Source: Nephrocerus scutellatus
Lineage: Eukaryota; Arthropoda; Insecta; Diptera; Pipunculidae
NCBI GenBank assembly: GCA_947095585.1
Contig: OX352763.1
Location: 67,531,024 to 67,595,023, forward strand
Length of the DNA stretch: 64,000 nucleotides
Reading direction: 5' to 3'
The notes below the pieces were generated by a model that ran no database searches, was not told the origin of the DNA, and saw only the letters and a list, made by a program, of their open reading frames with translations. Shown one piece after another: positions 54,697 to 64,000 of the stretch; position 1 is the stretch's first letter; each line of letters begins with the position of its first letter. A program made the translations under genes and the position numbers.

Positions 54697-55731
54697 TCAT
54701 CATATTTGGCTCTACAACCGGGGTCCGGTCCTGGCCACCCGCAAAGAGGCCACCCGCAAAGAGACCACCGGTCCCGATTGCGAGCCGATGTCATCCAATT
54801 TGCCATCCCTAAACTCTGGGCATCCTTGTCTACGCCATCCTTCCAGCGTAGGCTTTGCCGGCCTCGCTGTCGTGTTCCATAAATCCTACCGCAAAGGACT
54901 TTCCGAGCAGGATCCTCTTCGCTCATGCCTGCCCCCGGAGCCTACCGAGCTTAATTTTCTTCACGATGTTGACATCGCGGTAACGCTCGTAGATCGCATC
55001 ATTATAGAGTCTCCGGAATCGTCCTTCCTCACATACGGGGCCAACAATTCTCCGTAAGACTTTTCTCTCGAACGCGGCTAAGAGGTCAGAATGCTTTTTG
55101 CTAAGCACCCAAGTCTCGGGTCCATATGTAAGTACTGGTATGACTATTGTCTTATATATCAGCAGCTTGGATGTTATGGTTAAGTTCCTGGATTTGAAGA
55201 GTCTTGACAGGCTATAGTAGGCTTTGTTGACTTCAAGCAACCGTGCGCATATTTCTGATTCCATGCTGTTATCGGCTGCTATAGTTGACCAGAGATAGTT
55301 AAAGGATTGCACTACTTCAAATATGCGCTTCACTATTTGAATTGAGGACCAATGTTGGATCTTCTACTCGCAGACGTGGCCACCATGTACTTTGGTTTGC
55401 TCTCATTTATGTGCAGCCCCAGATTTCGTGCCGCCTGATCTATCTGGATGAAAGCTTCCTGTACAGCTCTTCGGTTTCTACCAACGATGTCAATATCTTC
55501 TGCGTAAGCCAGTATCTGAATGGACTTATAGAGGATTGTTCCTCTCGCCGTTACGTCAGAGTCTCGGATCACTTTCTCCAACGCTAGGTTGAAGAGGGCG
55601 CAGGCCAGTCGTTGATAGTGATCCGGATATTTTTACTTGGCTTATAACATTGGTCATGGTCAACCTTCATAATCGTGTCAGTTTATTTGGGATGCCGAAT
55701 TCTCTCATGGCTTTACAAAGTTCTACTCTGG
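54697..55731 (-). pseudogene. RTE-type RT, C-terminal half
   Basis: The segment starts with VELCKAMREFGIPNKLTRL, continues ALEKVIRDSDV and LAYAEDIDIVGRNRRAV, where the conserved Y-A-D-D has Glu for the first Asp (about 55500-55515), then the thumb (VVQSFNYLWSTI), CARLLEVNKAYYSL and VLTYGPETWVLSKK. After a frame change it ends with GRQSLRWKDGVDKDAQSLG and RNRDRW. A second small duplication (GGCCACCCGCAAAGA, about 54737-54766) affects the end. The conserved part of block 4 upstream of ALEKVIRD is shortened. Confidence 0.8.
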
Positions 55732-56064
55732 CTATTGTGAAGGGAGCATACCAGCGCTTATACATTACAAAAGAAGAAATGAAGTAATCCAAGGAAAGCA
55801 CTACAACCCAAGCGGCAGAATTTGGCAAAATACTGTTAAGGGATGTGCAAAAAACTCTGCGGATCAAGATGAAATAAGAAGATATATATTACTAAAAACT
55901 TGCAGGTGGCCGCCAAGGATGCAATGAATGAAAAAAGATTTAAGAAGAGTAATGTAAATGTGCAACAAATAAATGAATATATATATAATTAAATTACCGA
56001 TCCTCATAAAAAGAAAAAAAATTTACAGTATTACATAAATCGCAATAAAACGGACGATACGAAA

Positions 56065-56326
56065 CATAAAGAAAAAATATTTTTGGACAGGAATGCAAAA
56101 CGATGTGACAACATTTGTTAAGCATTGCCCGATTTGCCAAAGAAACAAATATATCCAGCCTAAAAAACAACCAATGACTATTACATCTACAGCCGAATCA
56201 GGTTTTGACAAATTATATCTAGACTTAGTAGGACCTTTAGAAGATTCAGAAGAAGCCTCAAAACACATTCTGACAATACAAGACGAACTAATATTCTATT
56301 CTATATTTCTACATGGCAGAACATAA
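56065..56326 (+). pseudogene. pol: gypsy-type integrase fragment
   Basis: The frame shows MQNDVTTFVKHCPICQRNK, the Cys pair of the HHCC module, then FDKLYLDLVGPLEDSEE with the first catalytic Asp (about 56215-56240) and HILTIQDEL, where the family has a second conserved block. It ends at a TAG at 56324-56326, and the rest of the core is missing. The wording fits the 412/mdg1 group. From 56327 to 56940 only AT-rich sequence is seen. Confidence 0.75.
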
Positions 56327-56996
56327 TAGCCTATTTTTTATTTATTTATATTTAACGTATAAAAATGATCTTAATCCCCAAACTCTAAATAAATTATATA
56401 AAAAAAAAATAATATATATAGAAGCAATAATAAGTAAAAACAAAAATGAATACAAGCAAAGTAGAAATAAAAATAGAATTAAGTTTAAAATTTAAATAAT
56501 TTGCGGTAATTAAAAACTAGATTTAAGTCACTGGATCCATAGTTATTAAGAGAAAAAAAAATATAATATCGTTCAAGATTTAAAATACTACCACATATAT
56601 TAGAAGGAAAAAATAGAACTAAGATTTAAAATACTACCACATAAATTTAAAAATTATGAAAAAAAAATTCATTCATCTCATATAAATTAGAATTAGAAAT
56701 AAGATCTAAACATAAATTTTTAGACTTAAAACTATTGCTGCAATTACAATTAAAATTAAGATTGAATGAATATATTAAACTAAAATTTAACAATAGGATA
56801 TAAATATACCTAAATATGTACTTCTCCAAATTAACGTAACCTTATTACGACAAAACAAAAATTTATTAAAAAAAAAATGGAAAACAAAAAAAAATCTTCC
56901 ACCTGGTAATCAAACCAGAAAATGATACACAAGTGGCGCCTAAAAAGAAGAAATCACGATGTGTCATGATTTCTCCTTTTCCCCCAGGAAGAGTGG

Positions 56997-57877
56997 TGTG
57001 AAGGGAGCATACCAGCGCTAACATTGTATTCAAGGTTAGATCGATTCTTTATTCCTATAGTTAATTGCATTCCTCATATTGCCTTCTGCATACGAACCGC
57101 AATTAAAGCATAAACACTCAACGAGTGAACGAACAAAAAAAAGAGTCTTATTACTTTGTTGGCACACTCTATGTTTGAGCATGACAGCATACAAAGTAAT
57201 GAGAGTACGATCGGCGGTCGTTAGCCTATGACAACAAAATGCACAGAAAGCATTATAGGCAAGCGAGCGCTGATCATAAAAAAAGTAAATAACGTTCGGT
57301 CACTTACCCTTGCTGTGCATGGCACTGACCGAGCATGCAATAAAATTATAAACAAAATAGGTCACTTGCCTGTGCTGGTAAATATGTCACATCAGCAATA
57401 TAGGCAAGCGACCTAAAGCAATTAAGAATGTTCGGTATGCAATAATGCCAAAATGCTGACCAGCACTAATCGATCTAAACTAGTATGCATGTGTGTACAT
57501 TTTATATTCTTATTTAATTATGTAGTATGTTTTTAAGTCTTTGAACACCTATAAATAAGCAACAATTATCCAATAAAGATTACTTCGATATAGAACGTCA
57601 AACTTATACCACCGGTATTTTATTAGGCTTGCGAGCCTTAAATTCTACAGGTATCAAAAAGATCCACTCTATTTGGAATCCCACCTTAAGTGCAGGAAAC
57701 TGCCTAAAGGTATAAGTCGAAGGCGAAATAGCCAGGACTAGTGGAGGACTAAGAAAAGAACGAGCGTTATCCTTTACATGGTGATCCTGCCCTAAACAGC
57801 TCATACCTTTATATGGCGATCCTGCCATGACTACCATTACATGGCGATCATGCCATTACATTGCTATTACCATTACA
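56997..57877 (+). repeat. 3' LTR of the 412-like element
   Basis: 881 bp. It is preceded by a purine-rich AGGAAGAGTGG (polypurine-like). It has TATAAATA (about 57550) and AATAAAG (about 57582) near the 3' side, and CATGGCGATCmTGCCAT-type short repeats (57777-57860) at its end. Confidence 0.8.
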
Positions 57878-58955
57878 CTATGCTATCATAGGCGGCTTTA
57901 AAGTCCATAAAAAGATGGTGTAGGTAGTTTTGTAACTCTAGACAATTTTCCATCACCTGGGATTTGCCTGGGATGAAGCCACACTGGTATGGACCAATGA
58001 TGATTTTAGCGTATGAGGCTATCCTGTATTGAAGGATAGAGGAGAAAATCTTATACGCGGTACTCAACAACGTTATACCACGATAGTTGCTGCATTTTGT
58101 GATATCTCCCTTCTTATGTATGGAGCACAGGATGCCTCTTCGCCAGTCTTCTGGCATAACTTCTTCTTCTCATACTTGCAAATCATAAAAGTGCTCTTTC
58201 CATCGCTCTAAGATGCCTTTAAGATCGGCGATAAGATTACCCTCTTTGTCCTTGCAGTATGTGCAACGCGGTGTATATTGCGTCATACCGCGGACCCTTT
58301 GGTAGAACTTCTGCGCCTGGTGCGGTCCTTGCTCTATGTACTGTTCCAGTTCACGGAGGAGATTCTTCTCCCAGGCTGCTTTCTTTCGACGGTGAACTAT
58401 TTTTTCATATCTTATGAGCTCTTTATATTCATCTTCTCGTGCCCGCGTTCTATGAGATTGTTGCATTGCTCGGTACGCAACATTCTTACGTTTAGTCGCT
58501 AGCTTACATTCGTCATCGAACCAGTTGTTTCGATCTCTACGACTACTGCCTAAGATGGAGTCAGCAGTACTAATGACAGTATTCTTAAGGCGTGTCCATT
58601 TCTCTTATACGCCCGACATCTCAGCCCCAGGACTTACTATCCCTGCATTTAGGGCGAGTCCTATTGCTCGACCGTAGTTGTTTCTCGTCTCTTCACTGCG
58701 AAGAGCAGCCGTGCTGACTCGAATCTGATTCGCGGATGCAGTCTTCCGTGATGATGCAATCCGCGCTCGGAGCACCATACCAACAAGATAGTGGTCCGAG
58801 TCGACGTTGGTACCCCGGTACATTCGAAACGTCATCAGGTTCGGGTTGTGGCGGCGGTCTATCAACACGTGGTCTATCTGGTTGCGAGTGGCTCCATCGG
58901 GAGATACTACCACACGTTTCAATGGTATCAATCTCTCTATTTTGTTTCATTTGTC
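57878..58955 (-). pseudogene. RTE-type endonuclease end, linker and RT N-terminal half
   Basis: From right to left on the minus strand: VVVSPDGATRNQIDHVLIDR and DSDHYLVGMVLRAR (endonuclease end, with the terminal Asp-His), a Lys/Arg-rich linker (HRTRAREDEYKELIRYE), WKEHFYDLQV, then PEDWRRGILCSIHKKGD, CSNYRGITLLSTAYKIFS, GPYQCGFIPGKS and HHLFMDFKAAYDSI with the first catalytic Asp (about 57895). Frames change between these pieces. The sequence is continued at 55731 beyond the LTR element. Confidence 0.82.
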
Positions 58956-59374
58956 AGGTAACAGCATATTCCTGCAAAAGAAAGACCAATCGATGGCCGC
59001 TGGCTATGTTCTTCAACATGGTCGATATAATGACTTTGGCAGCCTATCTCATTTTTATTGAAACCCATCGTGATACGACATCTCGCACAACGCGCCGAGC
59101 ATTTATCACCAAATTAGCTTCCGACTTGGCGCAAACACACATCTCGCTTCGCGCGTTAGATCCGATGGTTACACGTATACCTGGCGTTCATTCTGCCATT
59201 GAGGATATGTTAAATTGCAAATTAACTGATTCTTTGCCCGGTTTCGATACAGTGGTAACTGAAAAGGATTCATCTGGCCGCATAAAAACGCAAGGAAAAC
59301 GCCATATTTGCCCACGCCAGCGCAACTCACGAAAGCCATGCATGAGGGTTAAAATTGGAAAAAAATCGGGTTAA
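58956..59374 (+). pseudogene. piggyBac-like transposase, C-terminal part
   Basis: The frame reads VTAYSCKRKTNRWPLAMFF, NMVDIMTLAAYLIF, a helical region with RRAFITKLASDL, and a C-terminal segment KRHICPRQRNSRKPCMRV with two Cys residues, ending at TAA 59372-59374. This is the end of the RNase H-like core and a reduced Cys-rich C-terminal domain of piggyBac transposases, which excise and insert DNA at TTAA. The N-terminal two thirds are missing; an open frame reaches left to 58736, but that part is antisense to the LINE. No terminal repeat was recognised. Confidence 0.7.
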
Positions 59375-60119
59375 TTTTTAAAAAATGTAAATGGACACAC
59401 CTCAGGCCTCAGCGCCCGATCACTCCAAAACTGTTAAAAAAAAGTTTTGTCCATCGGAGATGTGTAAAATATGAAGAAAATCTCACCAGCCAGCCAGCCA
59501 ACCAATGTAATGGCACGCGAAGTTAAAAATTTAAATTTTTCTTGTAAATTCTCTGAACGGAGATTCGATTTTGTGGTGAATTACCCATTTGGTATAAAAA
59601 ATAACAGCCACAGCGCTTGGTTGGTGCGACGTACGCACAACGACGTACAAAGTACCACAAAAATTATTTCTTTTTGAGTTGAGTTAAGCTGTAAAGCAGT
59701 TGAGTGCGAAACCCGTTCTTCATATACACGTAATATTGTACAAAACACAAATTTTCTATACTCTCTGCAACGCAACAACAAAGCAACCCCAATCGTAAAT
59801 TCGCAGCGCTGCCTACATTTTATCACTCATCAGCGCACACAGAACACAGTCATTATAGTATGAAATGATATGATGTCGCTATATGGGAAAAACATTTATA
59901 TGAGAACCCCCCGATCCCGCTGCACGATCTCTCTGAAATTTTTACAAAAATTGTTTTCAATCGGTGGCTAAATTTTGTAAAATATTTGTATGGGAGCCCC
60001 CCCGACCCCGAAATCAAATTTTAATAGAAAGTATTGTCACCGGAAATATACATGTGTGCAAAATTTCAAAAAAATCGGGCTTTGGGAAGTGGGTTAAAAA
60101 CTGATCAGAAAATCTGAGC
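59375..60119 (+). repeat. AT-rich repeat region with GGGAGCCCCCCGACC units, diverged part
   Basis: Motifs TATGGGAGCCCC, CGATC.CTCC/TCTC, TCCATCGGAGAT and ACATGTGT.AAAATTT recur (about 59398-59470, 59885-60060), interrupted by unrelated sequence (59520-59860). A CAGCCAGCCA run with CACGCGAAGTTAA (59488-59528) matches the ends of the macro-repeats that follow. No gene. Confidence 0.75.
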
Positions 60120-61836
60120 AGCCAGCCACGTGCACGCGAAGTTAATATAGAGAATTACAAACAAACAACCCATAAAAATTAAAATTTTTCATCTACATTC
60201 TCTAATCGCAGAAATTGATATGGGAGCCCCTCGATCCTGGGTAATTTTTTTTAATGTAGGAGAAAATCATCGAAAGAGACATTTGACATCAGATGTTAAA
60301 TTGGAAAATGCTCAGATCATTTTATTCTCAGCACTTAGAGCACGCCCATACTCTGAGCAAATAAGAAACACGAGCATTTTTCTTGAGAACTCTTTGACTG
60401 CTCTGAACTAATTTATGAAAACGCCAAATGACAAAATATTGTGAAAACTTGTTGTTCTATCTGTAAGTTGATATCGACAACAAAAAACGACATCAACAAA
60501 AATACAATTCAGTAAATAAGTAAGTTGAATTAAGCATAAAACATTTATGTCTCGTTTCATTTTCTGGGTTCATTTGTGGGCGAGCTAAGATTTCTCTCTC
60601 GTGGTTTCAGTTTAACGTTGCATTTGCGAAGTGTGTCCGGAGTACGTTTTGATTTTATGTACCTTTGTTTTGTAACCGATAATTTTACTTTGCTACCCGT
60701 CGGCAATCGGGTACATCGGGCACTCACCTCGTTCACATCAAAAGCTAACCTATGGGTAAGGTTTCGGATACGGTTTGTGCAATTGGAAAGAGACATTAGT
60801 AAACAAAATACATACAAATTACTTAAAGATGAAATGGAATGTTCATAATCGATTCGACTTTTATATCTACTATTCCGCACATTCATGGTAACATTGTGAA
60901 ATGGCATTAATAATGATTGTGTAAGTCGGAGTAATGTATATTGATTCTTGAGAAATGATGTGAAAAAGAAATTTTCTGTTTTCGTTAATTATTAGAAATA
61001 ATGACATTATTAATAACCGTGTAAGTGCCGAGTTAAAAATATCGCGTAGTGCTTCCATGAACAGGCACAATAGATTTTGCAATCAAAATCCACCACCAAA
61101 CCAAGCAGCGCAGCACACACCGCACACAGTCATTAAAGTACGACGGTATCTGATGCCAATATATGATATTTAAAAAAATGTATAAGAGCCTTGCGGCCGA
61201 TCCCGGGCCCGATCACTACCAAATTTAAGAAAAAGTTTGGTTTATTGGGTATACAGATGTGTGTAAAATTTGAAAAAAATCGGGTAATTTTTATTTTAAA
61301 TTTGTCTGGGAGCCCCACGAAGCTGGGGCCCGATCACTTCCAAATTTTAAAAGAAAGTATTGTATACATATTTGTACAAAATTTCAGGAAAATCGGGCTT
61401 TAGGAAGTGCGTTAAAAATTGATAATTAAAAAAAAAAATTGTATGGGAGCCCCCCCGACCCCAGGGCACTATCGCTTCAAAAATTCTACAAAAAGTTTTG
61501 TCCATCGGAGATACACATGCGTTTAAAATTTGAAGAAGATCGGGAACTTTTTTCATAAAATTTGTATAGGTGCCCCCCCGACCCATGGGCCCGATCTCTC
61601 AAAAAATTTTACAAAAAGTGTTTTCCATCGGAGATACACATTTGTATAAGCTTTTAAGAAAATCGGGTAAATTTTTTAAAATATTTGTATGGGAGCTCCC
61701 GGACTCCGAGGTCCGAGGGGCCTCAAATTTTAATAGAAAGTATTGTTACCGGAAATATACATGTGTGAAATAAAATCGGGCTATGGGAAGTGGGTTAAAA
61801 ATTGATCAAAAAATCTTACCAGCCAGCCACCCAGCC
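60120..61836 (+). repeat. 1.7-kb macro-repeat, copy 1
   Basis: It starts at CACGTGCACGCGAAGTTAATATAG and contains a unique left part (60220-61130) and a right part (61131-61836) made of about 125-bp sub-units with GGGAGCCCC, CGAT.ACT, TCGGAGATACACATG and GAAAATCGGG. It is followed directly by copy 2. Short frames inside are duplicated with it and show no family resemblance. Confidence 0.9.
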
Positions 61837-63611
61837 AGCCAGCCACGTGCACGCGAAGTTAATATAGAGAATTACAAACAAACAACCCATAAAAATTAAA
61901 ATTTTTCATCTACATTCTCTAATCGCAGAAATTGATATGGGAGCCCCTCGATCCTGGGTAATTTTTTTTAATGTAGGAGAAAATCATCGAAAGAGACATT
62001 TGACATCAGATGTTAAATTGGAAAATGCTCAGATCATTTTATTCTCAGCACTTAGAGCACGCCCATACTCTGAGCAAATAAGAAACACGAGCATTTTTCT
62101 TGAGAACTCTTTGACTGCTCTGAACTAATTTATGAAAACGCCAAATGACAAAATATTGTGAAAACTTGTTGTTCTATCTGTAAGTTGATATCGACAACAA
62201 AAAACGACATCAACAAAAATACAATTCAGTAAATAAGTAAGTTGAATTAAGCATAAAACATTTATGTCTCGTTTCATTTTCTGGGTTCATTTGTGGGTGA
62301 GCTAAGATTTCTCTCTCGTGGTTTCAGTTTAACGTTGCATTTGCGAAGTGTGTCCGGAGTACGTTTTGATTTTATGTACCTTTGTTTTGTAACCGATAAT
62401 TTTACTTTGCTACCCGTCGGCAATCGGGTACATCGGGCACTCACCTCGTTCACATCAAAAGCTAACCTATGGGTATGGTTTCGGATACGGTTTGTGCAAT
62501 TGGAAAGAGACATTAGTAAACAAAATACATACATATTACTTAAAGATGAAATGGAATGTTCATAATCGATTCGACTTTTATATCTACTATTCCGCACATT
62601 CATGGTAACATTGTGAAATGGCATTAATAATGATTGTGTAAGTCGGAGTATGTATATTGATTCTTGAGAAATGATGTGAAAAAGAAATTTTCTGTTTTCG
62701 TTAATTATTAGAAATAATGACATTATTAATAACCGTGTAAGTGCCGAGTTAAAAATATCGCGTAGTGCTTCCATGAACAGGCACAATAGATTTTGCAATC
62801 AAAATCCACCACCAAACCAAGCAGCGCAGCACACACCGCACACAGTCATTAAAGTACGACGGTATCTGATGCCAATATATGATATTTAAAAAAATGTATA
62901 AGAGCCTTGCGGCCGATCCCGGGCCCGATCACTACCAAATTTAAGAAAAAGTTTGGTTTATTGGGTATACAGATGTGTGTAAAATTTGAAAAAAATCGGG
63001 TAATTTTTATTTTAAATTTGTCTGGGAGCCCCACGAAGCTGGGGCCCGATCACTTCCAAATTTTAAAAGAAAGTATTGTATACATATTTGTACAAAATTT
63101 CAGGAAAATCGGGCTTTAGGAAGTGCGTTAAAAATTGATAATTAAAAAAAAAAATTGTATGGGAGCCCCACGACCCCAGGGCACTATCGCTTCAAAAATT
63201 TTACAAAAAGTTTTGTCCATCGGAGATACACATGCGTTTAAAATTTGAAGAAGATCGGGAACTTTTTTCATAAAATTTGTATAGGTGCCCCCCCGACCCA
63301 TGGGCCCGATCTCTCAAAAAATTTTACAAAAAGTGTTTTCCATCGGAGATACACATTTGTATAAACTTTTAAGAAAATCGGGTAAATTTTTTAAAATATT
63401 TGTATGGGAGCTCCCGGACTCCGAGGTCCGAGGGGCCTCAAATTTTAATAGAAAGTATTGTTACCGGAAATATACATGTGTGAAATAAAATCGGGCTATG
63501 GGAAGTGGGTTAAAAATTTATCAAAAAATCTTACCAGCCAGCCACCCAGCCACCCAGCCACCCAGCCAGCCAGCCACGTGCACGCGAAGTTAATATATAG
63601 AATTTCAAAAT
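61837..63611 (+). repeat. 1.7-kb macro-repeat, copy 2
   Basis: Offset from copy 1 is 1,717 bases at 60220/61937 and 1,715 at 61570/63285, so only a few single-base indels separate them. A few substitutions were noticed (for example GTATAAGC against GTATAAAC). At the end the CAGCCACC run is expanded (63536-63575) and a third start CACGTGCACGCGAAGTTAATAT is cut off after 20 or so bases by the LTR fragment. Confidence 0.9.
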
Positions 63612-63957
63612 TCCGAGTCAATGTTGGGGTATGAACTCGGTAGCTAGTGATTTCTAGTTCGTAGTTCTCCTCTTGCGCCATTGACTCACTTGAGTAACTT
63701 AGGAATATATATCAATATCAACGCCTGGTAGTATGCCAGTAGTATAAGTGGTGAATGAACTATTCTGCCGCATACTTGCTACGTTGATTTGAACATTTAT
63801 ATGGCAACTACGCGTGTATGTACGTATGTATATGCTTTTCGGCGCCATGAAATTTTTTATGGTGATATTGCGCGTATATGTTATACGTATATATTTTTAG
63901 GTGTAACCATTAGCCGTATGGTTTGTGGCGTAGTTGCTGAAAGGCAACTTCGTTACA
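63612..63957 (-). repeat. Inverted partial copy of the 3076-4705 LTR
   Basis: On the minus strand it begins TGTAACG and follows 3076-3412 with scattered changes, including the same CAATGGCGCAAGAGGAGAAC block, and breaks off at 63612 against the macro-repeat. Outside it, minus strand GTAGGAGGGGAA is a good polypurine tract, so this is the 5' part of the 3' LTR of a minus-strand element that extends beyond the window. Confidence 0.88.
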
Positions 63958-64000
63958 TTCCCCTCCTACTTACGGGAAGAAACGAACAGACTGGCGGGGT

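Larger units (their letters stand above)
55736..57877 (+). mobile_element. 412/mdg1-like LTR element, mostly deleted
   Basis: The segment begins TGTGAAGG and ends CATTACA, with CTAT on both sides (55732-55735 and 57878-57881), and splits the LINE within an RT codon series (AYDSI / ARVEL). A full 3' LTR (56997-57877) begins with the same TGTGAAGGGAGCATACCAGCGC as 55736-55757; the rest of the 5' LTR, gag, protease and RT are deleted. Only an integrase scrap remains. Family is inferred from the integrase and the 4-bp duplication. Confidence 0.78.
54697..58955 (-). mobile_element. RTE-type non-LTR retrotransposon, split by an LTR element
   Basis: On the minus strand an endonuclease C-terminus (58931-58605), linker (58466-58170), RT N-terminal half (58157-57878) and, beyond a 2.1-kb LTR element, the RT C-terminal half and tail (55731-54700) follow in order. 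The 3' end carries a GATGATGAT run. The wording (SPDGATRNQIDHVLIDRRHN, CSNYRGITLL, LAYAEDIDIVG) is that of RTE-like LINEs of insects. It is 5'-truncated near 58955 and inactive. Confidence 0.78.

Noticed and set aside
58736..58955. N-terminal extension of the piggyBac-like frame
   Set aside because: This part is antisense to the endonuclease end of the RTE-type LINE and has no transposase features.
60220..63488. Duplicated short frames of 60-90 codons in the macro-repeats
   Set aside because: They are AT-rich, lack any domain-like pattern, and are repeated only because the whole block is duplicated.
1..64000. Host protein-coding genes, rRNA or tRNA genes
   Set aside because: All convincing coding matches are to transposable elements. 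No exon-intron gene, rRNA segment or tRNA-like fold was recognised by eye; a covariance-model scan could still find a small RNA.

Overview
The window is a dense stack of eukaryotic transposable elements. I found no host gene, rRNA or tRNA. The element families point to an insect and most likely a fly: copia with an initiator-tRNA-Met-type primer site, a roo-like BEL/Pao element with an Env, an errantivirus-like gag/env element, Jockey/CR1/LOA/RTE-type LINEs, and P-, piggyBac- and Helitron-like scraps. Genus cannot be told from the sequence alone. Almost all reading frames are broken. The setting looks like pericentromeric heterochromatin or a piRNA-cluster-like TE graveyard (inference).

Layout, left to right. 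1-2706: decayed Ty3/gypsy pol (+). 3076-4705: a long LTR with two internal repeat systems, followed by a 3-copy 49-bp tandem repeat. 5520-15675: a second gypsy element, split by a Jockey-type LINE (about 5971-13149) flanked by a 12-bp near-perfect target duplication; this LINE in turn contains a CR1-like LINE (about 6907-9525). 15917-17745: scraps of a CR1-like LINE, a P-element-type transposase and a Helitron helicase. 17792-27040: a 99-bp satellite array invaded by a 2.2-kb solo LTR (18410-20631, TSD ATAT) and by a pol-less errantivirus-like element (20868-26710, TSD GTCA).

27191-50545 is a three-level nest: a LOA-type LINE (+) contains a copia element (-; 28421-47799, TSD AAGAA), and copia contains a 14,985-bp BEL/Pao element (-; 31246-46230, TSD ACAGC). 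The BEL element carries a near-perfect 5,990-bp tandem duplication of its 3' LTR part, env, integrase, RT and gag end. Its integrase and Env lie in a single uninterrupted 1,038-codon frame, present twice. 50709-54572: a heavily deleted second BEL/Pao element (+). 54697-58955: an RTE-type LINE (-) split by a 412/mdg1-like LTR element (55736-57877, TSD CTAT). 58956-59374: the C-terminal end of a piggyBac-like transposase. 59375-63611: AT-rich repeats, including a 1.7-kb macro-repeat present twice. 63612-63957: an inverted copy of the first part of the 3076-4705 LTR.

The nesting gives a relative chronology: satellite, old gypsy and LINEs first; then Jockey, copia and the errantivirus-like element; then BEL; and last the tandem duplication inside BEL, whose copies differ at only two bases that I noticed. 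The best preserved coding capacity is the BEL integrase-Env frame and copia pol, but copia pol has lost an integrase catalytic aspartate.
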